Below, in pieces: positions 14,451 to 29,532 of a stretch of 64,000 nucleotides of DNA (position 1 is the stretch's first letter; every line of letters begins with the position of its first letter). The translations under genes were made by a program, and so were the position numbers. The DNA lies in the NCBI GenBank assembly GCA_008921705.1, contig VFFE01006875.1, forward strand, positions 67,115 to 131,114, in the 5' to 3' direction. Under the pieces are notes generated by a model, which was not told the DNA's origin, searched no databases, and saw only the letters and a program-made list of their open reading frames with translations. The stretch is from Burhinus oedicnemus (lineage: Eukaryota; Chordata; Aves; Charadriiformes; Burhinidae).

Positions 14451-17400
14451 AGCTGTTCTGGGACAGGCTAAGCATCCATCTGAATCCACAAGACCTTTCT
14501 TCTGAAAGACTCCAGAAGTGAGTGGGAAGAGAAATAAGTAAATAAATAAATTGGGAGAATTATAATGACCCATAGCCCACGTTCCAGTTTATGGGCTTCC
14601 AGAGCTGGTAGGGTGTTTTATCTTTATTAACACCTTGTTTTTAATTCTTGAAATAATTCAATCAATTCTTGTTGCAGAGCTTTCTTCCATGAGTATTTCT
14701 AATTGCTTTTGGAATCTATTTACACACAAGGCACATGTTACAACCTGTTTCAAGGAGTCTCACAATTTAATTCAACAATGCACAAGTATCACAGTGTTTC
14801 ATAGACATCAAACACTCCTCATTCATTGTTGAGCTCATCTGTTTTCTGATTAGAAATCCTTTTTTTCTTTTTATTTACAAAGTAATCAAAACATAATCAA
14901 GTTTGCAATGATCACTTTGGAAGAAAGACGGCAGTGATAAATCCCTTTTGGATCCATAGTAGTCAATCATTTTTATCTGTTCTCTTTAAAGTTCAAATAC
15001 TAAGATTAGATAGAACTAAACACATAACACTGAGTCATTATTTAAAAATGCAATATTGGCCTAAGAAATTATTAAGAGCATTCACAATAAATACGTTCCT
15101 TCACAGAGAGACAAATTCCCTTTCAAAATGCTTAAGGGCCCCATCTAAAGTCCTTTTACATCATTCTTTCAACAGATTCCAACAGGAATCATCAGATTTT
15201 TACTGAACAATAATTACAGGCAACAATTACTTTTTCAGGAATGGTTTCTTTCCCCCCTCACAAGCCTACATATAGGTCTACCAACCGCTGTAACCAGAAT
15301 GCACCTTCAGCCAGCTAAGGCAATGCATTGCTCTGACTTAGCCAGGCTACAGTCAGCCACACACGCGAGCAGGATCTGGACACATGGCATGAAGCCCATG
15401 CAGGAGTGTACAGTTGTTTAGGATTTGGTATTGTGCGCAGTTTCTTCTTTTGAATATATTATTTCTCGTTATGACAGTTCCAGAGAAGAGAGGTTAATAA
15501 CAATAAAGGGCTGCCCTCACTTGTCTTTCAACAGTTCCTAGATACTCTTCTTCTGAAGATTTGTACTAAATTTAACTTCACATTGTTACAGAAGTTGACT
15601 CCTCCCAAATCTTTCAACATGTATTTGATTCCCTCTCATTGACAAACTGTGCTTTTCCTCTGCTGCTGGATACACAAGAAGAAACTAGCTTAATTTGCAG
15701 CAAAGATTAAGGTTGCATCTAGAAAACCTTTCTAACTCTAAAGGTAGTGCAAGACTTGAGCAGGCAACCCAAGAAGCCTATAGAATCTCTTTCAGTGAAG
15801 ATTTTTAAGATGACAAACATTTGACAAAGATGGTCTAATTATATTTGATCTTGTCTCCGTATAAGGGGCCAAATTACAATGTCTGTCTAGTCACATCCTG
15901 CAATGCTTTCTATGATTGATGGTTTCTTTTTCAAGTTTTAGCTTCTGTACGTTGTGCAAATAATACTTGCATTTCAAACCGCTCCAATCACTTGCTCATT
16001 CATCAGACTATAAAGTTTGTAAACTCCATAATAGCTAAGGAAGAGACAGTGCATGCCATGCCAATTCTAAACATGTCTAAAGAACTTTTACGCAATTCTA
16101 GGAAATCCCAGGGCTTTTTTCTTTTTAAAGACGAGTATACCACTAGAATTTTGTCTTACTCTCCTTTTACAAGTGGTCTAAATATGCTCCTCAGAGATTT
16201 ACCATTCATGCAGAGACCAATACAGTCCAGGAAACTAGAAAGACATAAGTTTAAAAAATCTAGTTACAGAAACAATGGCATTTACTGGGCTCCCTTATTC
16301 TACTAGCTGAAGTTTGTTTTAAATGACTATGGCCTATAACTTGGCATTCCAATACAACTAATTTTCAAAAGTTTTATTCAAACTAGATAATTTGGGAGAG
16401 TCACTTTTTTTACTTTGTTTTTTCTTTTTTAAGGCGGCAATGAAAGTACAATATTTACAAAGTCTGCTGTAAAACAGAAGGCTTTGATATGGGAAAAGGA
16501 AATACAATGTTCAATTAAACCAGTAGAATCAGCTTTAAACTGGGATTTTCAAAGTTGCTAAAACAAGAAATCTTCTTGAAAATGCCATAATTAAAATGAA
16601 TACATTTACACGTGTTTTCAAACAACTAACAGTTATATCATGGAGGCAGAATAGGGCAAGTTTAAACTGAACGATGTTCGTTGATACTTTCAACAATACA
16701 TTCAATGTTATTTTAACATATTTTTAATAGAATTTCAACTAAACACAAAAACCTGCACAATATATATAAAACTCCACTGGGAAAAATACTCAATTACTTT
16801 CTGCATGCATAATGACACCACATAATAATCTTAAACTTATATACAAAAGGAGTTTAAGTTTTTAACTAGGGATTTAGTCACACTTCATCAGTATCGTATT
16901 TACATGAGCTCAGCCAAACACAAGTGAAAGTTTTACTGTCAACTTACTTTGCATGTTCTGTTATTAATCCATACAAAGTCCATTGAGGTAGTCCCCAAGG
17001 TACAATCAGTTTTCAAATGTTGTGAAGAGTGTTTAAAATCTAGGCTAAACGGATTTGCCAAGGAATGGATTTTGTCCTATGACAAGCTTAAAATGTGTAA
17101 CACAATTAAAAGCAATCTGTAGTACCAGATACCAGCTTTAAAGATGACAGAAAGGTAATGCAGGATATTAAATATGTGAACATTATGTATCTGTATGATT
17201 TCTACATGTAAGCATATTGTAAATATATGCATTATAGAAATTATATAATTACTATGAATCCTGTTTTATTACTATTTGAAGTTGCAAATTCCCAAAAGGC
17301 ACTAATTGAGGGTGAAGCCTATCGTGCTAGGTGTTATCTAGACAACATGAAATGGGCTTTCAAGGGTTTGCTATCTAGATAGACAAGTCAGTCTAGTCTT

Positions 17401-20400
17401 ATCTCTATTAATGGATTTACACATCCTATAGATAAAAGATACAACAACAACAAACAATACAAGCACTTAGGGTATGGGGCAGCATCAAAAGTCTGCATAC
17501 CATTTCAAAAGTTTAATGTGTATTTCTCTATAGCAACAGGCCTTTTTAGCTCTTTAACTATTATAAATAATTCCCATGTACGCATCCCTCTGATTAAAGG
17601 TCTAAAAAGTAAGTGAACATGAGCTATTCTTAAAGTGAGTCACATAAAACTGAACATTTTAAAGCCATAAACTTCCCAGTCTATCAGAAATAAAGCACAT
17701 TTGTATTTTAAGAGGTTTTCCAAGTGAAAGTGTGCTTTACATTGTTCAGACACTTACAGTTATTATTCATTTCCGTGAAGCAATGCCCAGGAGAATGGCT
17801 TTGCATGATTCATCTTAAACTTGTGCCAGTTCTGCGCTTTCTGTTTACACCTGTGTAGATGGCAGAGTTTTTGTGGTGGTTTTGTGGTGGTGGGTTTGTT
17901 GGTTTTTTTTTGTGTCCGTGTTTCCCCCCCCCCCCCAGCTATATTTTCCCTCTGAACTACCTCTACAAACACTATAGCCCTTATTTTACAAATACCTGCC
18001 ATTCTTACAGAATATTTGATATATTCTGTGTGTTAGCCCTGGAAAATTCCATATAGTAGTCAAGAACTATCAAGGTCATTTCCTTTAGATGAGTTACGTT
18101 TTGACTGGATTTTTCAATTTTTTTTTACTATGGCAACATATGGCCAATCAGAATAAAAAAATCCCATCTGTTTGCAATTGGTTTCAGCTACTATGTTTTA
18201 GTCTGCTGGTAATATTTTGCATTCTAAGTTAAGTAGGACTTAAGCTAAATTTTTTAAAAAATAGACCTCTACAAAGGAGAAGATTCCAAAACAGTTTTAA
18301 TTCACCAGTGGTACTCTCAGAAAAATTTTAAGGTTTTTCATTCTATACTATTATCAGAATCAAAATAATTGCATTTGTATAACATTAATAGTTTTATAAA
18401 AGATAAAAGCATGGAGGAAGTTACAAACCCACCTACAACTCTAAATGTCTTTAATATTTATATTATAGCCCAATACAGCATCCATTGTGTTGAGAGATCA
18501 GTAAGTGTCTCAAGCTATGATTTAAAGCATTTAGAGGAAATCGTTTATAACAAAGCATGACTGCTCTGGCATTGAAACTACATGACGCTGGACTTGTCCA
18601 GCCAGCTTTGAGTGAAATTCTTCTCTCATCGTGTCTCAAGATGACTTCCTGCTAAACAAACACCTGGGTGGGGAGAGGAGCTGGATGAACCAGGACTGCA
18701 AGCCTGGGCTACGTTTATTTTTACTGGATTACTTATAATCCATACCATCGCTTCTTTCTAAAACTCTTCCATTTATATATTCTTAGAAATTTTTCATACA
18801 ACGTATCACCACTTTTAAACACAGCTAAGCTGCTTTAAAAAAAAAACCCAAACCAGCAGTCACTGTATGACCAAATGGTATATTGCATTTTTTTTTTATA
18901 AAGAGGGCAAGAGTTATTATACTTAAGCTTATATTCACTACATGGTATATTATGTACCTTTAAACTTTCTGAGGCGACTAACGAAGTGGTATACCAGATG
19001 CTATGAATGGTGACTTATGAGATTGCTATACTTGCTAGGCATCAACTAAAACAAGTTGCATATTCACCAGACAAGGAAGCCTTTAAGATTAGTGTCTGAT
19101 AAGGGAGTAAATAAACCGTACACCAAACAGGAATAATAATCTAAGCATTTAAGTTATTAAACCTACTGTGCATCAAATCATCTCACCACTGTGTACGATG
19201 AAAACTTTTGAAAATAAACACCTGATAAATCATTCATGCAGAGACACTGTTAAATACAAACTTATACAATGTACACAACCAAATGAAAATTTCAGGATAG
19301 ATTTATTAGCTTGTGGATGTTCCTAATTATTTGAAAAACTATAGTCTTACTACCAATAGTAACAGCAATCTGTAATAAGACTCCAAATCTCAAAAAAGAA
19401 GTAACTTATTGAAGAAACGGAGAATAAAAAGAGAGAGAAAATTAAACCAATCTTGTAATGTAAAGCAAACATATGGCGGGCAAAGGCAGTGGTCCCTTGC
19501 ATCACCACTGTTATCCTGTCACTACCAACAAGGCTTACTATAAGTATGAACTCAAAGATACAATGCAGAAGGCATACCAGAAGGAAGGCAGGGGAAGATT
19601 TATTGCATTCAATTATTTTTGTTTAAAAGTTTCCTCTAGGGCACAAGCACGTAATATATTGTACTTTCCATTACCTGGTGCAAATGTAAAACATACCTGA
19701 AAAACACATTTCATGCTTATAACATATTAAAACAACAAGTAAGTTGTCACGGCATGAGTTTGATAGATTAACTGTCAGTTACTGATGTTGTACTATATTA
19801 GTTAACAGCAAATTAATATCATCAGGCATATTTCCTCTCTTATACCTCAAAAATATTAGTACAAAACCAGAGATTCTCATAAATTCCTATCACTAGATTC
19901 TAGAATAGGGCTTTTAATCTAACTTAGGACAAGATAAGCAGCAATTTATACATTTGTTTGCAAACGTATTACTCATAATCAAAACCTTTTCTACCTCAGT
20001 TACCTTTTTCAGTTTAGAGAATTTTTATACTATAAGCCCAAAAACCTACATAGGCGTCCCCACAACTTTTTCACTGTGATACTGATTCTACTCGACACAG
20101 ACACACTCTCGTACTTCATGATGTAGCACTTAAAGAGCATTTCAACGAATTGTACTGAGTTTACGATAACTGTCCCTACTATAAAATGAGACCAGAATCT
20201 TTCATCAACACCTTAAATTTAAATTTATGTAGCTCTGTAGATTCACTGTTATTCAACATAAAAATAATGGGAAGCCAGCATGTTCTTGTATAAATGTTAT
20301 ATCACCACACTTATTTACTGTATAGCCTGACCATCTGGAACATACTCGCATCTTATTTCATTTGTTTTCGTTTGTCCTCCACACTTTTTTCAAACCAATG

Positions 20401-23400
20401 AAAGGACAGAAATAAATAGAGAGCAACTTGAAACAAAAAATCAGATGCAAACTGAAGTCTAAAATGTTACCGTGTTGAGCATATGGCTAAGTTTGGTCTT
20501 TCGTGCATAGCATTCCACATGCTCCACTGGATGCGCATTTCAATTACAATTGATTGTAATAAGTGACACATTGCTACACGCCTTTCCTGGCTCCACCTTC
20601 AGAAAAAACCTGCAGACACATTAGTTTTGGCTAAAGCATTTCAACTTCCATTCAGATACCACTTCAAGCCACCTAACAAAATGAAGCTTATTTTAATACA
20701 TGGTGGCCAAGTCCTGCAAACCCCCAGCCCTAACCATGAGTTGGATGCATCCCCAGTCTTGCTGCAAGTCAACCTTTCCTTAAAAGGCTCCTCTCCAGGA
20801 GGGTTGTTCTTCCATATTAGATCTGTATAATCTTATGCTTCTTCTGACCTGAGAACATGGCAGTAGCGACCCTCTGGCATAAATCCTAAGTACAGGGTTT
20901 AAAATTGGAGTTCACAATCCACTGTCCCTGGCCCAGTGATATAAAAGAAAAAGTGGATACAAGAGTTTTACTTGGATTTAAAAAAAATAAAATCCCCCAG
21001 TAAACATTGATCAACATCTCATAATTTCTGAGAACTTTCTAGGCTTCAATCAAATTTCTCAAAGTTGTCCAAGACTCCTCACATCCTGCTCACATTTACT
21101 CTCTGAATTACAAGTTTCTCTCAATCTTTTTCTACCTCCCTCTAAAATAATTCATTTTCTCAATTATCAGAATATTATCCCATTGCCAGAATTAATGCAT
21201 TCAAATGTAAGTTCTCCAGCAATCTCTACTGGCAGTGGCTGGACAAGCCAGCCCTTCTAGGTGGGTAATGGCAACTACAAATACAGTCACTCTATGTGAC
21301 TGGATTAGGAGTAGTAATTTTCTTTAAGGCAGCCTTTGGTCAACAATATAAGCCAGTGGCTGTGGTTCCAAGCAGCACTCCTGACCTCTGATTTATATAT
21401 CAATTCCTGGCTTAGACTTCCAGATCCTTGGCTGCTATTTTGGTTCCTGTCTGGCTCCAGAGCCTTGGCTCTTGAAACACTGGCTACAGTATGATTGCCT
21501 CCAACCCAATCCGTCACATCCGTCAAAGGATTTACTACTTCTTCCTGGGAGTTCCAATTCAAAGAACTGTTTTGTCCCACGGATTCACAGCGTTTTGTTC
21601 AGGTACTATTTTAAATTGGGAATTATCAAAGTTTCATCCATTGTCCCAGGTTCTAAAGATTTATTGTGTAGAGTTGATATGATATGGATGACTTCACATT
21701 CAATAAAGCATTGAGTAACATGAAAACTTCAGAGCCAAAACTCCTAAGTTATGCACATATCATCGCATTAACGACATGGTCCAAAGTCACAACTCCAGTC
21801 TCTGAAACCTAGAAATAGTATAAAATCTACAAGAATAAATTATCCATCTCTGGTTTTCAGGTTTTTAAAGTATGTTTGTATTGCTTCTTATGTTTACTGT
21901 ACAATCCTGAGTACTAGAAATATAATTTAAACAAAGAAAGCTGATGTTCATACATGGTCATACACTTCTAGGAATTAACCTGGGAACTACCGACCCACCT
22001 TACTTATCCCACGAAGAACACTTCAGAAAATCTGGGCTCTTTTTCTCCATAACATTACCAATACAGATGAAAGCAAAACAGTACCCTGGATGTTTAAAAG
22101 GAAACAGGCACCTCTTTGAAGAGCACACTGTGCCCTACCTGCACCTAAGCCTTTGCTATCATCACCATTGGTGATATTTCTACATTTCAAGCTTGTCTTT
22201 CAGGGTAGATTTCCACTTCATCCAAAATACAATTTATTTTAAACATTTTTCTTAGGGCTATTTTCTGTTTCCCCAGCCATCCTCCATCCTTACTGACATC
22301 CAAATTATTTTTCCAGCACTCTTCCCACTCCCAAATAAACTGTCATGTCTATAATCTATCTACTCCGAAACATCCTGATTGGCACAGGCAGGACTATGCA
22401 GTGGAAATCAGGAGTCCAAATTCTAATGCACACCAATGGACAAAGGTTCATTTAAGTTCATGTTAAGCACTTCAACCACAAAACATTTTTAGTATTATCT
22501 ATGTATGTAATTTCATCTATCCATAATCTTAATTTTTAAAAAAATCATTAATAAATACAGAAACCATAGAATAGAGGTAGACCTGTGCTATGTTTTTGTA
22601 AGTTAATTTTTCAGTGGTCTAGTGGGGTACCTATGGTTTAATGTGGAATGCAAAGAGGAAGAAAGTGTCTTTAAAATACAAACATTTCAACTTTTTTCTT
22701 TAGCATGCCATGAAGCATCTAAATGACTGATATTCACGTTCTTTTGCAGAAGCAGTTAAGAACACTGCTTCCCCCTGCTTCACAAAACAACTCTTTTACA
22801 GGGTTCTAATGTAGATTAAGTTATGACAATATAAACCTAATGGAGTTCAGAGTCATGCTATTGAAAAACACAGTAACGAAGGAAGATTCAACCTCCAGTT
22901 CAGTGATGACAAATGAGCTGTATAAACTGACATTCCTACTTTTTGCCAAAAAAGAAAAAGAAAATCAATAGCATCTTTAATGACTAGCAATCATGTTTAA
23001 TCAAAGAAAGCAACTGGTTGAGAACCCTCCAGTGACAGGAACAGAACTGTTAATATAGTAGAATATATGCTATAAAATAGAGGAACGGGTCTACAACTGC
23101 TCTAAAGAAGAGCTCCACTGCTGCCCAAGAGACAGCTGGCATGTTTAGAACTGTAGAAAATAAAGCTTTGAAGGATCAGGGCTCAGTTTATTACAAAAAT
23201 ATTAGTAACAAGATGATAAATAGAGAAGAGAAAAATTATACTCTAGTTATATCAATTTGTTCTATAAACTCAAATGCAGAAGTAAGTAAACATGAATCTC
23301 TATTAAATACTTATTTTCATATTTTCCAGATCCAGATCATAAGGAAGTATAGAGTGGAGGAAGTGGGTTTGATTAATTAAAAAAGAAGCCATACAAGACT

Positions 23401-23973
23401 GCAGCTGTTCCTGCTTAAGCACACAGCTTCAGAAAACGTTGGTCAGTTTTGCAACCTTGGTCTCAAGGAGTTCCATCCTGGATTCATTCAGAAGGGGATG
23501 AAGAACTTGAAAAATGCTGTACAACATAGCTAACCTTTCATCCAGAATATCTTTTGTGATTTTTGTTTTGTTTAACTTAAAGAAATGCACTTTAAAAAGA
23601 ATTTTGGGAAAAAATCTGGTTATAAAAATACATAGCCGCGGAACCAGCAAGCAAAATTGTTCTGGTAAATTTTTATTTTAATATTTTGAAGTGCTAAGCA
23701 AAAACTGTAAAAAATATCATACTACATTTAGATTATTTTAAACAAAAAAAAAAAGGAAAAAGAAAAAGAACGACTGTGCCCAGTTTATTTAGAATCTAAT
23801 GAGTGTTCTTAATGCAAAGGGGATAGAAAAGTTCTATTTAGGAATGCTAAAAGAGCAAGTATCAAAAAACTAGTGAAACGTGCAGCCCAGTGAAAGGTTC
23901 AGCATCTAATGATAGCAGCACAGCAGTGATTCAAAAGCAAATAAATCCTGCTAGAATGAAAAATCAATGAGCC
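14451..23973. other. Intergenic, mostly featureless
   Basis: Apart from the poly-C tract, no gene, repeat family or clear regulatory cluster is seen. The frame of about 104 codons at 15992-16306 has no recognisable motif. A slightly more GC-rich patch lies at about 18560-18710. Confidence 0.55.
17924..17936. repeat. Poly-C tract, C13, beside G/T-rich run
   Basis: Thirteen C residues preceded by a GGTGG/TTTGT-rich stretch from 17873. Together they make a strand-asymmetric purine/pyrimidine segment. No gene is linked to it. Confidence 0.85.
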
Positions 23974-24809
23974 TTGAGAAATTCTGACAATGAAAAGGTC
24001 CCTCTCCCTGTGAGATCAAGTAAAGAAGCCCCATTAACACAGCAGCCATCTGCCTTTTCCTCCTTGTTATGTACTGCACAACCACTCATGCTACTTTCTC
24101 CTTCATCAATACAAGGACATTCACAATTGAGCAAACAGGCCCAAAACTTGGGGAAAAAAAAGAAAAAAAAAATCATCTCAGGTGATGCAAAAGGGAGCCA
24201 AAAACCAGCATTTAGAACCAAACCAAGTCCAACACAGTGTTTGGAAATCAGAGAAACAACTCCGTGCTGCATGCACTATCTCCAGTACCAGGGAAACCGA
24301 TGCATCTGTAAGGCCCGAGCCTGATGTATATCTCATTGAGGAAACAGAATATTCACTCACAGAGAGATTAAACATTCGTGTAAATTCTTTTGTAAGAGCA
24401 TCTGACACAGCAGTAGGCAAAAAGTTTAAAGAAGCCAATGTCAAACAAGCATGATTGCTCTGAATGCTGCTGAATAAACTTCATGATGAAGGACAAATTT
24501 GTATTATTGACAAATGGCTCTCTTGACTTGTCTCCTTTGTTTACCCACCATGTTAGTGTCTTTCTAGACAGGCTAAATGTTTCTAATATAAAGGCTGAAA
24601 TACATACTGTGGTGGAAGAAATTTTACAAGAGACACCACGTAACAAAGTGGCGGTAGATAACACAAGCTTAAAAGAGAAAGGAAGTAAAAATTCCACTCT
24701 CTTGAAGAGAAAATTGGCTCTGATTCATTCCCTGAAGGTGACATTCATAACAAAATCCAAAGCAACAAGTGGTTTGGATTTGGGGTCTGTTTTATCAGCT
24801 GACAGTTGA
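23974..24809 (+). pseudogene. Possible decayed retrocopy: three successive open frames
   Basis: Three plus-strand open stretches (23974-24324, 24182-24454 and 24483-24809) overlap or follow each other in frames 1, 2 and 3. Their composition is more protein-like than usual here, for example IKAEIHTVVEEILQETPRNK and VGKKFKEANVKQA. An A-rich run with G interruptions lies at 24151-24171. A single ancestral frame broken by small indels would give this picture. I do not recognise the parent gene. The opposite strand is also open in places, so plain chance in AT-rich DNA remains possible. Confidence 0.22.
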
Positions 24810-25566
24810 AATCTAACTGTAAGAAAGGAAACATTCTGGTTCCATTCATGGTAGTTCTCTTGTTGCTTTGCATGACTTTCAAAGCAACAAAATAGTTGGG
24901 AAATAAATTAATAAAAGTTAAAGAACTACTCATTATAATTAACATCAGGCATCTGCATTTACCAAAACACCCAAAATAAAGCTTGGTTCTTAATCACAGT
25001 TACTCATGTGGACAGTGTACTATGGAGGAACGTAATGAATGTTTTGGCTACAGCACTAATTCTTTTCAGCGAATAAATATATTTGCTTAAAAAGTAATGC
25101 AAAACATACATATTTCTTTCCAAATTCCCCAAGTGCCTTCTCTTCTTTTCCCCTATCCTTTCTGAGGGGCTGTATTTAATGGACAAACATTTCTTCAATT
25201 TAGTAGTCTTCCAGCTAATTAAGAGGGTATGCTAGTTCTTTACCACTAGAATTCCGATCTGTTTCTCTTCAACAAACTCTATTCTTCAATCCAATTTATA
25301 CTGAAAGTATAATATGAGCAGACTGACTTTATACAATGGGTCTCAAGTTTATGACATGAGAAAAAACATTTTTTATTACTATAAATTCTAATGATTTATT
25401 TTAAAATAGTGAAATGAGGTTTTTAGCTCCATTGATGAACTTACATGTACAATATCGATTCACCTTTCTAAAAAACATAAGTAGTGCAATGCATCAGAAA
25501 AAACAAACGCAATCATTCACCAGCTTGCAGCATACTGGCTTTAAGTTACAATAAAAATAATCTTTA

Positions 25567-25595
25567 TTTATATATATATATATTCCCCCCCCCCC
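25567..25595. repeat. (TA)n microsatellite followed by C11
   Basis: An alternating TA run of about 17 bases, then TTC and eleven C residues in total, then an A-rich stretch. A simple length-variable site. Confidence 0.85.
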
Positions 25596-27479
25596 AAAAT
25601 ATCCTAGAATGTTAAAATTTGGCATGGAATATATATATGCATCAAGCAAAATGGTATTTTAGAGTGATAAAAGGGATGACAACAGTTTAAGAGATAACAA
25701 TGCCTGCTTGTGTCCCAGAAGAACAAGCTGTAATCTCTTGGTAGGGTGGTTCAAACAAAATGAAATTTACTCAAAACCCCCCTCCAAACTACTCTGTAAG
25801 CTACATAGTTCTTACTTTTAAAAAGAATGTACAGTACTATCATGGCTTACTACGATTTCTCAGATGATTTCCAAATGTTTCATTACTACATAGTATGGGA
25901 TACAATTTCTGATCCAGATGCTTAAAAGAACAAATCTAACAAAGAAATTTAATCTGAGCTAGACTTGGCAAATTTTCCAGAAAAGAAGTAGAATGATGTT
26001 TTGGAAGCTGCTCAAACAAAAGCCGAAATGGAAATATGCCTCTTTCAACCATACCCTAGGCTGCTGTTAAAAATAAAAGGACACTTACAGTTTCCACAAG
26101 TGTGAATTGCAGCTGAGGTTTATAAAATATAAAATGTAGATGTCAAAACTGCCCAAGAATAGTGCTTTACTTTTACCTAAAGCTAAAACAACCATTTTCT
26201 ACACTGCATTAATAAAAGAAATACATAAATAAGAGGTCTTACATATACATGAAAGATTCTACATCAATTAGAATGAAAACACTCATTATTTTTAAATTAT
26301 TACATCTTTAAAAATAAATCATGGAAGCATGTAAATGGCAGAAATCTGACACAAGTCCACTCAGCAATAATAATGTATGCTTCTATATAAACTTCAATCT
26401 GACTATTTCAAAGCACTTCATGAACACAAGCTAAATGTATGTAGAAGTTTTTTCCGTCTACGTACTAGGAAACTGTAGGACAGAGAGCTCAAATATGTTT
26501 GGAGTCACGTACGATTTACGTGAATTCAAATGTGCTGAGGTATTGTTTTATCTGATGGCCTTACTCCTCCCTTGAAGAAAGACACAGCTAAATCTTTGTA
26601 TAGCCATGCATCTATCTATAAACACCATAAAAATCTTTAAAATCTTAGCCAATTTTTTTATTATTATTATTTCAAGCCCTTCAGAGAGGAGAAAGAACCA
26701 AATTTATCCTTGGCTCCACTTACTTCAGGCAAAGAATTTGGCCAAATGTTTGTACTTCATCAAGAGGAAGAAACTATGAACTTAATCAATAAAAATAACC
26801 AATACCATATACAAATTACATATGGAAGAATGGTGGTAATTGTCTGTCGTTCCACCCCCCTACCTTATATTATTGCTGTATGGTTGCAATTTAAGAACTA
26901 GAAAAGTTCCCAAACTAGAATTCCTACAGTGAACTAGCCAGACATAACTACTATAGCGGATCATATCCCTGCCCACTGCATACCACAGTCTGCGTGCTCT
27001 GATCTACACCATGGAGTTTAATTATGTAAATCTATAATACTATATTCACTTTATATAAATCAATTTTATTCTAATTTCCTAGAAAGGAGGGATGGCTTAC
27101 AGAACCCAGAGGTATCCGATTTAGAAAATATCTGCAACAAATGTAATTCACTCTTTTATTCTACTACAGCCACTTGGCTCTTAAAGTGTGAAAAATGACT
27201 ATCACTTAGTAAACTTAGTGTCAAACTACTTGAAAATATACTCACTTTAAGAAAAAAAGAAAAGTCAAATTACAAATGTTCTTACCTTGATTGGAGATTT
27301 ACATTTTATAATAGAACAGAAATTTACAAGAAGGGAGAGTTCACTACACAAAATCAATGATGAGAAGTTTAGATGCATCTAGTGAAGAAAAGCTCTATGG
27401 CATTCGGATGCTTTAATGACTTCATTTATATTTTAATTATGTAACAAGGTACAGTAAAGCACAATTTTAAAAAAGACTC

Positions 27480-27800
27480 GAATTTAATCATTTAAACATG
27501 ACGTTTAGACTCTGTCAGTGAACAGTGGAGCTTTTAATTTTTCCTGTGCATGATTGCTATTCTGTTTTGAATTCACACCCACAATGGCCAAGATATTTCC
27601 CATACTAACAACAAAGAGGGTTTTGTTACTGCTGATTGAGGGGTCAGTGGCAGCTGCACTATGTGGCTGACATAATCAGTATAAAATACCAGCTTGTAAC
27701 AATGGCTGCTCATTAGAATATAAAACAATCGGAATGTTGAATCTGTAATTTCAGCAGCTGCTACTGTACATTTTCCATAACTTTTAAGCATCAACTATCA
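27480..27800. promoter_or_regulatory. Candidate conserved element, SOX/nuclear-receptor-like sites
   Basis: Non-coding stretch with higher complexity than its surroundings. It contains AACAATGGCTGC and AACAACAAAGAGG (SOX/TCF-like), TGAGGGGTCAGTGGCAGCTGC (nuclear-receptor half site and E-box), TGACATAATCAGTATAAAA and CTCATTAGAATATAAAAC. Regulatory function is inferred from motif clustering only. Confidence 0.18.
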
Positions 27801-29516
27801 GTGCACTAACTTTCTGCTTCTTCACATCCCAGACCTTGTTTTAGTCAGAGAAACCGTCTGTGGGATTGTACGGATTTCAGATGCCTGAAATGATCCAGTA
27901 TAAAAATAATCCCACAAAAATGGCAATTTCCTTAATCCAGATCATTCCAGGGATGCATTTTGCAATGCAGCTTCTCAAAGAGTTGCCCTAACATAAGAGA
28001 GGAACAGACTGAGCCATGACCTGAGACCCGGGAGGAGGGGTAGGACAGAAACTTCCCAGGAGAGGCTTTCCTTCAAAGCCAGCTTCGCCTGCAACGATGA
28101 CCCGAGTTCATATAAGCAGAACTTTACTCTGTTTTTGCATCAGTAGAGCAGTACTGCAAAGGAAGCAAGAAAAATGATTACGTTTTGCCACTCACAACTT
28201 CAGTAAGCATTGGCCTTGTCCGATGAAAGATCTCACTTGACTGTCAGTACTAGGCAGACAATAAATCACAGTGCTGGTGACTGTCTCGGCACTTTAAGAA
28301 AATTTTAACATATGTTGGGCAAGCCTAACACTAGTTTTTAGTTCCCATATTTTTTTAATCTCTCTCTCAAAAATACCTAATGAAAATGTCTATATTTTAA
28401 AGCAAATTTCAATGTAGTGGAATTCAAATAAGCCTGACAACTAACTTAGCAGAATTTTTCTGGCAGGCAGAATGTCAGCATGAGCGGGGAGGTAGGATAC
28501 TGATTAGTGCTTGATTTATATTATATATCTATAAAAATAAAATAAAAAGACTACATGAAGTGGCTCTGAAAGTCCAGTCTTGAATTTAAAAAATAATTAG
28601 CTTATAAACACCAAACTCTTCTTTCTCTCCTGGAGGCAGGTTTTTTCAGAAGACCACTTTTGCTGCAGCCCCCACGAGCAGACCTGCTTCCACGCACGCC
28701 TGGCAGGCTGGTCCCCAGCCTCGTCCATGCTAACAGCACAGTCCTAAAGCGGCACAAGATTATAGACCCAGTACCGCATCACAATGGTAATAATCTCTGC
28801 CAGCATCAGCAATAAAAACCATACTCAACTAAGAGATCATCCTGGTAAAAGCGCTTCATATCAGATGTTCTGAAATCACGCTACAATACTTAGGGGAACC
28901 TACACAACTTGTCTCTAACCCAGACAACAAAGGAAAGAGAAACTTCCAGGTGGGAAAGATAATATATTAGTGCATTTAGTTGCTTCCCCCAACCACTCCT
29001 CACTCTTGCCTGGATTGCACCTCTGCTAACCAGCTTTCTCACCCATGTCTAATGTCTTTTGACACTCGGCAAGCTCTGTCAGAGGAGACAGAAATGCAGC
29101 TGTCATCAACCTACTGAAAACTTTGCAGATACTATCTTCTTATTCACCCTCCTAACGACACCTTATGTGCATGAAGACATCTGTGATTAATGACAACTAA
29201 ACTGTGGAAGGAGAAGAAATGGGATTTTTGGAATTTGCAATTCAAATTGAGTAAGCACTACAAATTGTATCACGAGAACACCCGGGAGAAAGAATGGATT
29301 TGATGCCCTAGGAGTTGGCTTCGTTCCTGTGCTTTACAGGCCAGTTTCTGCATCCCTCTTTGTATTGGGTTGATGGGGCAATACACTCCTTAACTAGTTA
29401 GCAGTTACTCAAGAGTTATCCCTTCTTGTTAGTGACCATGGAAATATGCATTTGTACAAGTAAACTTTTAAGTATCTGGTATTATAATTCAAGTGAAGGA
29501 GGAAAATTCATGCCTT

Positions 29517-29532
29517 AAAAAAAAAAAAAAAG
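29517..29532. repeat. Poly-A tract, A16
   Basis: Sixteen A residues on the plus strand, with no recognisable retroposon body upstream. Confidence 0.85.

Noticed and set aside
26089..27343. Minus-strand mini-exon candidates at 26089-26112 (LQFTLVET) and 27286-27343 (LSLLVNFCSIIKCKSPIK)
   Set aside because: The splice sites are good but the frames are only 24 and 58 nt, and no chain to the exon at 34412 could be shown.
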